DNA from: CAZGBT01 sp964524025
GTDB lineage: Archaea; Aenigmatarchaeota; Aenigmatarchaeia; CG10238-14; EX4484-224
Assembly (NCBI GenBank): GCA_964524025.1
Contig: CAZGBT010000019.1
Span: 1 to 9,296, forward strand
Length of the DNA stretch: 9,296 bases
Direction: 5' to 3'
The notes below the pieces were generated by a model that was not told the DNA's origin, searched no databases, and saw only the letters and a program-made list of their open reading frames with translations. The position numbers and the translations under genes were made by a program. This document shows, piece by piece, positions 6,232 through 9,296 of the stretch (within the stretch, counting starts at the first letter, position 1; the number at the start of each line of letters is the position of its first letter).

Positions 6232-7047
6232 ATGTTAGAGAAACTAGTCGGTAACACACCTTTAATAAGGCTAAAAAATAATCCTTCTGGTTCTATAAAA
6301 GATAGGATTGTTAAGGAAATTCTTGAGGATGCAGAAGCTCAAGGATTGGTAGAAAAAGGTGATACAATTATAGAAGCTACTTCTGGCAATACAGGAATTT
6401 CTCTAGCAACTTTTTGCGCTTCGAAAGGTTATAAAGCAAAGATACTTATGCCTAAAAACGTAACTGAAGAGAGGAAGAAAATTTTGAGGCTTTTAGGAGC
6501 AGAAATAATATTTACTAAAAGCGAGTATGAAGCTGTTGAAAAAGCAAAAAAATTAGCTAAAAAGGAAGGTTATTTTTATTTAAACCAATTCGGAAACCCG
6601 CTTAACGTTAAAGCTCACCATAAAACTGGAGAAGAAATATTAAAGCAATTGAAAGGAAAAGTAGATGTTTTTATTGCAGGAATTGGCACCGGAGGTACTA
6701 TTACGGGCATAGCTGAAAAGCTGAAGGAATTTAATCCTAGAGCAAAAATAATTGGGGTAGAAGCTGTATTGCATAAAGAAATAGATGGCCTTGTAAATTT
6801 TAGTGATTCAGGTTTTAAACTACCTCTTTTAAGACTTGAATTAATAGATGAAATAATTAAGGTTAGTAGAGAGGATGCTATCAAAATGGCGAAAGAAATA
6901 GCTAGAAAGGAAGGTATTTTAGTAGGTATTAGCTCTGGAGCAACTTTATTGGCAGCTCTAAAAAAACTTAGAGAATTTAATGGAAAGAATGTAGTTGTTA
7001 TGTTTGCTGATACGGGCTTAAGATACCTCTCAATTCTTAAGGATTAG
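6232..7047 (+). CDS. cysK: Compact PLP-dependent cysteine synthase
   Basis: This is a fold-type II PLP enzyme of the cysteine synthase family (CysK/CysM), expected to make cysteine from O-acetylserine or O-phosphoserine plus sulfide. Seen in order: GNTPLIRL (7-14), the PLP lysine in GSIKDR (K23), the substrate loop TSGNTG (50-55), the phosphate loop GTGGT (152-156), GISSGA (233-238) and DTGLRYLS (260-267). The KEIDGLVNF region (182-190) is closer to archaeal CysM-type enzymes. It has 271 aa, while relatives usually have about 300. Most of the shortfall is one gap: only two residues separate GNTPLIRL from NPSGSIKDR, where E. coli CysM has about 18, including the strand ending in KLE. The frame is clean, so this looks like a real in-frame loss. 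It is probably monocistronic. Exact donor substrate is unknown. Confidence 0.9.
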   Translation: MLEKLVGNTPLIRLKNNPSGSIKDRIVKEILEDAEAQGLVEKGDTIIEATSGNTGISLATFCASKGYKAKILMPKNVTEERKKILRLLGAEIIFTKSEYEAVEKAKKLAKKEGYFYLNQFGNPLNVKAHHKTGEEILKQLKGKVDVFIAGIGTGGTITGIAEKLKEFNPRAKIIGVEAVLHKEIDGLVNFSDSGFKLPLLRLELIDEIIKVSREDAIKMAKEIARKEGILVGISSGATLLAALKKLREFNGKNVVVMFADTGLRYLSILKD

Positions 7048-7095
7048 ATTTTCTGTTTTAGCAATAATTTAGTTAAATGAGAAAATTGAGTTAGC

Positions 7096-7641
7096 ATGGT
7101 CGAACCCAAACTCGAGAATGTAATTTATTCAATTTGGATGATCCCGGAAGATAGTTTTAGAAGCTTTGCGTCAAAAATTATAGTTGAATTATCACAAAAG
7201 TATAAGCTAACACCTTTTAAGCCACATATAACGTTGATCGGTGTTAAGCCATGTGAAAATATTAAAGAGAAGTTTAAGAAGTTAGTTGAATTTATAGAAG
7301 CACCACTTAAGTTTACTCTTGGTGAAGTAGGATATGATAAACCACCATGGATGGCTCTTTACGTGAGAGTAATACCTTCTGCTAGTTTCCTCAAGTTAAG
7401 GAGAAAAGCTGAAAATTTGTTTAAAGTTTCTAGAAAATGGGAACCTCATTTAAGCTTCCTTTATGCAGAAGAGAATCAAATTCCAATTTTAGAAAGAAGG
7501 AGGCTTGCTAAAGAAATAGAAGAAGAATTGAAAGATAAGATTAATAGCGAATTTTGCATAGAAAGAATAGAATTATGGAAAACCTGGAAAGAAGTTTCGA
7601 GGTGGAAGCTCGTTAGGAGTAGCAGGATAGAATTTTTATAA
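7096..7641 (+). CDS. 2H phosphodiesterase, eukaryote-type CPDase-like
   Basis: This 181-aa cytoplasmic protein is a 2H phosphoesterase with both His-x-Thr/Ser motifs: PHITLIG (H44, T46) and PHLSFLYA (H118, S120). The flanking sequence matches the yeast/plant cyclic phosphodiesterase family (CPDase) better than bacterial LigT/ThpR: SIWMIPED near the N-terminus, FKPHITLIG, WEPHLSFLYA and, at the end, ERIELWKTWKEVSRWKLV. CPDase opens ADP-ribose 1'',2''-cyclic phosphate, a by-product of the 2'-phosphotransferase Tpt1 in tRNA splicing, and can also act on nucleoside 2',3'-cyclic phosphates. Archaea have Tpt1/KptA homologues, so this role is possible but inferred. The ATG has no Shine-Dalgarno sequence; a weak A+T box lies at 7063-7071. 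The gene converges with the transglutaminase-like gene, 55 bp away. Confidence 0.88.
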   Translation: MVEPKLENVIYSIWMIPEDSFRSFASKIIVELSQKYKLTPFKPHITLIGVKPCENIKEKFKKLVEFIEAPLKFTLGEVGYDKPPWMALYVRVIPSASFLKLRRKAENLFKVSRKWEPHLSFLYAEENQIPILERRRLAKEIEEELKDKINSEFCIERIELWKTWKEVSRWKLVRSSRIEFL

Positions 7642-7696
7642 AATCATACTTAAAAAGGTCAAAGTTGATTACATGCTCTAGAAAAGCTAGTTTTGT

Positions 7697-8401
7697 TTAA
7701 GTACTAATATCCAATTTTATTATTTCTATTTTCCTCAGCAACCAATCTTTTACATTTCTTTCTTTTAAGGAGTTAATAAGTTCCTGTTCTTCACCATAAA
7801 ATTTTATTCCGAAATAAACGGGCGGTACGATATTACGAATTGCGAGAGCGTCTCTGGCAGCGGATTTTATTGCGCCCTCTTTTCCACGTAATTTTTGGAA
7901 TTTCTTTACAACAGGAAGTGGCGCTCCATAGTAAACTCTACAATATTCTGGGTTAGAAAGGATTTCCCAAAGATAGAGGAAATCTTCTTTACCTAGCAAA
8001 CAACCTTTTGAAGCATCCAGTATAAGATATTTTCTACCATAATATGCTTCGGTAATATAATGACCTTGCAACCTATCGCCTTTCCACTTACCAATTTCCC
8101 TTACCCTTACTTCAACATCTGGTTTATAGATCTTTATAAGTGTACAGAGAAATATAGCAGCTTCTCTACAAACACCAGGGAAAAATCCATATTGAAGAAA
8201 ATGACTAAACATTCCTTTTATGGTTTGAGGATTTGAGTGTTTTGGCAAACTTGTATGACGAAAATGTTGATGGGCAAAATCCAGGAGCCTGAATAAATCG
8301 TACTCTTCTAAATCAGGATATTCGCATCTTAATTCATGTATCTCTGGCTGAGCTTCTTTTAGCATATATTCAATAGACCATCTTTTTAGCGGAGAAATCA
8401 T
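7697..8401 (-). CDS. Transglutaminase-like (papain-fold) protein
   Basis: This 234-aa soluble protein carries the Cys-His-Asp triad of the transglutaminase-like superfamily: C78 in GVCREAA, H114 in GHYITEAY and D129 in LILDASKG. The spacing (36 and 15 residues) fits the family core. Members include peptidases, amidases and non-catalytic forms, so the substrate is unknown. A helical N-terminal part (1-70) with DFAHQHFRH and a helical C-terminal tail flank the core. There is no signal peptide, so it should act inside the cell, unlike many secreted transglutaminase-fold proteases. The ATG at 8401 has a TATA box 24 nt upstream on this strand. It lies downstream of vapBC on the same strand but has its own promoter, with an inverted repeat just beyond it. 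Fold is confident; activity is inferred. Confidence 0.85.
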   Translation of the reverse strand: MISPLKRWSIEYMLKEAQPEIHELRCEYPDLEEYDLFRLLDFAHQHFRHTSLPKHSNPQTIKGMFSHFLQYGFFPGVCREAAIFLCTLIKIYKPDVEVRVREIGKWKGDRLQGHYITEAYYGRKYLILDASKGCLLGKEDFLYLWEILSNPEYCRVYYGAPLPVVKKFQKLRGKEGAIKSAARDALAIRNIVPPVYFGIKFYGEEQELINSLKERNVKDWLLRKIEIIKLDIST

Positions 8402-8420
8402 AATTTTTAGTTACCAGTAA

Positions 8421-8430
8421 TTTTAAAATC
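8421..8430 (-). promoter_or_regulatory. TATA box of the transglutaminase-like gene
   Basis: GATTTTAAAA on the minus strand is centred about 24 nt before the ATG at 8401, suiting a leaderless transcript. The inverted repeat at 8431-8449 abuts it on the upstream side. Confidence 0.6.
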
Positions 8431-8449
8431 TTTACTACTAGCTAGTAAA
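8431..8449. repeat. Perfect inverted repeat TTTACTA-N5-TAGTAAA
   Basis: The 7-bp arms (8431-8437 and 8443-8449) flank CTAGC. The repeat overlaps the vapC stop codon and lies directly upstream of the TATA box of the transglutaminase-like gene, covering the BRE position where a regulator could block or help TFB. The same arms and spacer length occur at 129-145. Confidence 0.45.
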
Positions 8450-8852
8450 CCTCTACTTCAATTTCTTTTACCTTTAAAAAATCTCTATCTCCAGTAACGA
8501 TTTTTCGGCATTTTTTAATGATTGCAGTTGCGATGTGTATGCAATCCAAAAACGAAAGTTCGCATTCTCGTTTCTTATAATACTTAGCTCTCAGCTTCCC
8601 AGCCATTATCGCAATTTCTTTGTCGACTTCTACAACTTTTAACTTTTCAAAAGTGTTGACGAATAGAAGAAAATCTTCTATAAATTCTCCCTTACCCTTT
8701 CTTAGTAAATGGAATATAACCTCTGTTAAAACTACACTCGAGATTACACAGCCTTCTTTTTTTGCCTCCATCAAATATTTCTTCGCTTTTTCGACCAGCT
8801 CCTTTTCGCCAGAGAAAATATCAAGCAGAACGTAGGTATCCAAGTATATCAT
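8442..8852 (-). CDS. vapC: VapC toxin, PIN-domain ribonuclease
   Basis: This 136-aa PIN-domain protein is the toxin of a type II toxin-antitoxin pair. VapC toxins are Mg2+-dependent RNases that cleave tRNA, rRNA or mRNA. The acidic site is complete: D5 in YLDTYVLLD, E44 in LTEVI, D103 in LSFLDCIHIA, and D122/D124 in TGDRDF. Length is normal for the family. Its ATG overlaps the vapB stop codon in ATGA (8849-8852), so the two genes are translationally coupled with the antitoxin first. The stop codon lies in the inverted repeat at 8431-8449. The RNA target cannot be predicted. Reverse-strand frames over this gene are shadows. Confidence 0.93.
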   Translation of the reverse strand: MIYLDTYVLLDIFSGEKELVEKAKKYLMEAKKEGCVISSVVLTEVIFHLLRKGKGEFIEDFLLFVNTFEKLKVVEVDKEIAIMAGKLRAKYYKKRECELSFLDCIHIATAIIKKCRKIVTGDRDFLKVKEIEVEVY

Positions 8853-9073
8853 TCTCTTCTGAACTCTTTAATATCTTTCCTTAAATTGCCAAGTTTAGCT
8901 TTTTTAGCTATGGTTAAGAGGAACTTTACAGGATCTTTGGGTTTAGGGATCAGAATAAGCTTTCTACCTACTTTTTTGATTATTAGCTTTTCACCCGGTT
9001 TAAGATTAAGTTCTTCCCTTAGTTCTTTAGGTATTACTATTTGCCCTTTTGGTGTTATTTTTAACTCTTTCAT
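8849..9073 (-). CDS. vapB: VapB antitoxin, AbrB-type DNA-binding protein
   Basis: This 74-aa protein starts with an AbrB/SpoVT swapped-hairpin domain (about residues 3-43: ITPKGQIVIPKELREELNLK, then PGEKLIIKK). Its charged C-terminal tail (about 48-74) would wrap and inhibit the VapC active site. Antitoxins of this type dimerise, bind their own promoter and are strengthened as repressors by the toxin. It is the first gene of the vapBC pair. The ATG at 9073 sits about 32 nt from a TATA-like box. A short inverted repeat, TTTAC-TTT-GTAAA (9113-9125), lies just upstream of that box and is a candidate autoregulatory site. Confidence 0.92.
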   Translation of the reverse strand: MKELKITPKGQIVIPKELREELNLKPGEKLIIKKVGRKLILIPKPKDPVKFLLTIAKKAKLGNLRKDIKEFRRE

Positions 9074-9100
9074 ACTACTTATATTAAAAAAGTTTTACCA

Positions 9101-9108
9101 TAAATACT
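9101..9108 (-). promoter_or_regulatory. TATA box of vapBC
   Basis: AGTATTTA on the minus strand is centred about 32 nt before the vapB ATG, giving a predicted leader of a few bases. A T-rich AATATA closer to the ATG is too near to serve. Confidence 0.4.
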
Positions 9109-9112
9109 TAAG

Positions 9113-9125
9113 TTTACTTTGTAAA
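9113..9125. repeat. Inverted repeat, candidate VapB operator
   Basis: TTTAC-TTT-GTAAA has 5-bp arms and lies directly upstream of the vapB TATA box. VapB-VapC complexes usually bind short palindromes at their own promoter. The assignment rests on position only. Confidence 0.3.
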
Positions 9126-9192
9126 TTTTTGTTGGAAATTTAGATTTCAGGCCTTACAATTTATTAAAACATATATAATCAAGTAGAGAAAA

Positions 9193-9200
9193 ATATTTAT
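9193..9200 (+). promoter_or_regulatory. TATA box of the Cas2-like gene
   Basis: ATATTTAT is centred about 29 nt before the ATG at 9226, giving a leaderless or nearly leaderless transcript. The palindrome at 9200-9215 begins at its last base. Confidence 0.55.
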
Positions 9201-9215
9201 GTTATACGTATAACA
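9200..9215. promoter_or_regulatory. Perfect 16-bp palindrome, probable operator
   Basis: TGTTATACGTATAACA is fully self-complementary and lies between the TATA box and the start codon of the Cas2-like gene, where a bound dimer would block polymerase. The protein that binds it is not known; autoregulation by the gene's own product is one option. Confidence 0.55.
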
Positions 9216-9225
9216 AAATAATCGA

Positions 9226-9296
9226 ATGAGCTACGTGTTAATTTTTGATATACCAAGAAGCATGGCTGTCGAAAGAGTTAGGATCAACAGAGAACT
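9226..9296 (+). CDS. Cas2/PaaX-C-like protein, truncated by window end
   Basis: Only the first 24 residues are visible: MSYVLIFDIPRSM, then AVERVRINREL, running off the window. This is the start of a ferredoxin-like fold of the Cas2 type: a hydrophobic first strand ending in FDIP, with D8 in the place of the conserved Cas2 aspartate, followed by a basic helix. The same pattern occurs in CRISPR Cas2, in the Cas2-like domain of PaaX-type regulators and in stand-alone archaeal Cas2-like proteins. No CRISPR repeats or other cas genes are in the window, so CRISPR function should not be assumed. The ATG is well placed behind a TATA box and a palindrome. Confidence 0.5.
   Translation, partial: MSYVLIFDIPRSMAVERVRINRE

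Noticed and set aside
7647..7703. Stem TACTTAAA/TTTAAGTA with inner CTAG/CTAG in the convergent gap as a bidirectional terminator
   Set aside because: The outer arms are 41 bases apart and purely A+T-rich apart from one G-C pair, and the inner stem is only 4 bp. Too weak to call.
13..8420. Exact 10-mer TTACTGGTAA at 13-22 (+) and 8411-8420 (-)
   Set aside because: One 10-base match in 9 kb of A+T-rich DNA is expected by chance among all possible pairs, and the two contexts differ.
9074..9296. CRISPR locus, because a Cas2-like gene begins here
   Set aside because: No direct repeats with spacers and no other cas genes are present, and the visible 24 residues also fit PaaX-type regulators.

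Overview
This window looks like a piece of an archaeal chromosome, probably from a thermophile. The DNA is strongly A+T-rich, and arginine is mostly AGA/AGG and isoleucine often ATA. Most stand-alone genes have a TATA-like box (TTTTAAAA, TTTAAA, ATATTTAT) about 24-33 nt before the start codon and no Shine-Dalgarno sequence, which is the leaderless archaeal pattern. The protein content agrees: a HerA/DUF87 ATPase, a helix-turn-helix/phosphoribosyltransferase fusion, AbrB-PIN VapBC and a PaaX/Cas2-like fold. Thermoproteota is a reasonable guess, but the phylum cannot be fixed from this sequence.

Layout. (1) 149-1531 (+) is a 460-aa protein I do not recognise; its motif order faintly recalls a SelO-like or kinase-like fold. 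(2) 1563-1901 (-) is a small helical orphan, divergent from a calcineurin-like metallophosphoesterase at 1992-2702 (+). (3) The gap 2703-2913 holds a GC-rich hairpin (2708-2775) that stands out against the A+T-rich background, a T7 tract, two A+T-rich inverted repeats and a promoter. (4) 2914-6185 (+) is a tight three-gene operon with overlapping ends: an all-coiled-coil protein, a HerA-like ATPase with C-terminal winged-helix and extra domains, and an HTH-PRTase regulator-like protein whose PRPP loop is degraded. (5) 6232-7047 (+) is an unusually compact PLP-dependent cysteine synthase. (6) 7096-7641 (+) is a 2H phosphodiesterase resembling the yeast/plant cyclic phosphodiesterase (CPDase) of tRNA splicing, convergent with (7) a cytoplasmic transglutaminase-fold protein at 7697-8401 (-). 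(8) 8442-9073 (-) is a vapBC toxin-antitoxin operon. (9) From 9226 (+) a Cas2-like protein begins and runs off the window, behind a perfect 16-bp palindrome between its TATA box and start.

How the parts may work together. The most system-like unit is the coiled-coil/HerA-like/HTH-PRTase operon. It has a DNA-translocase-type ATPase but no NurA nuclease next to it, and a coiled-coil partner takes the usual partner position. The other genes look like independent accessory or housekeeping functions. A recurring inverted repeat, TTACTA-N5-TAGTAA or close to it, lies by three separate promoters (129-145, 2829-2845, 8432-8448) and may tie the first gene, the operon and the transglutaminase-like gene to one regulator. 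That link is inference only.
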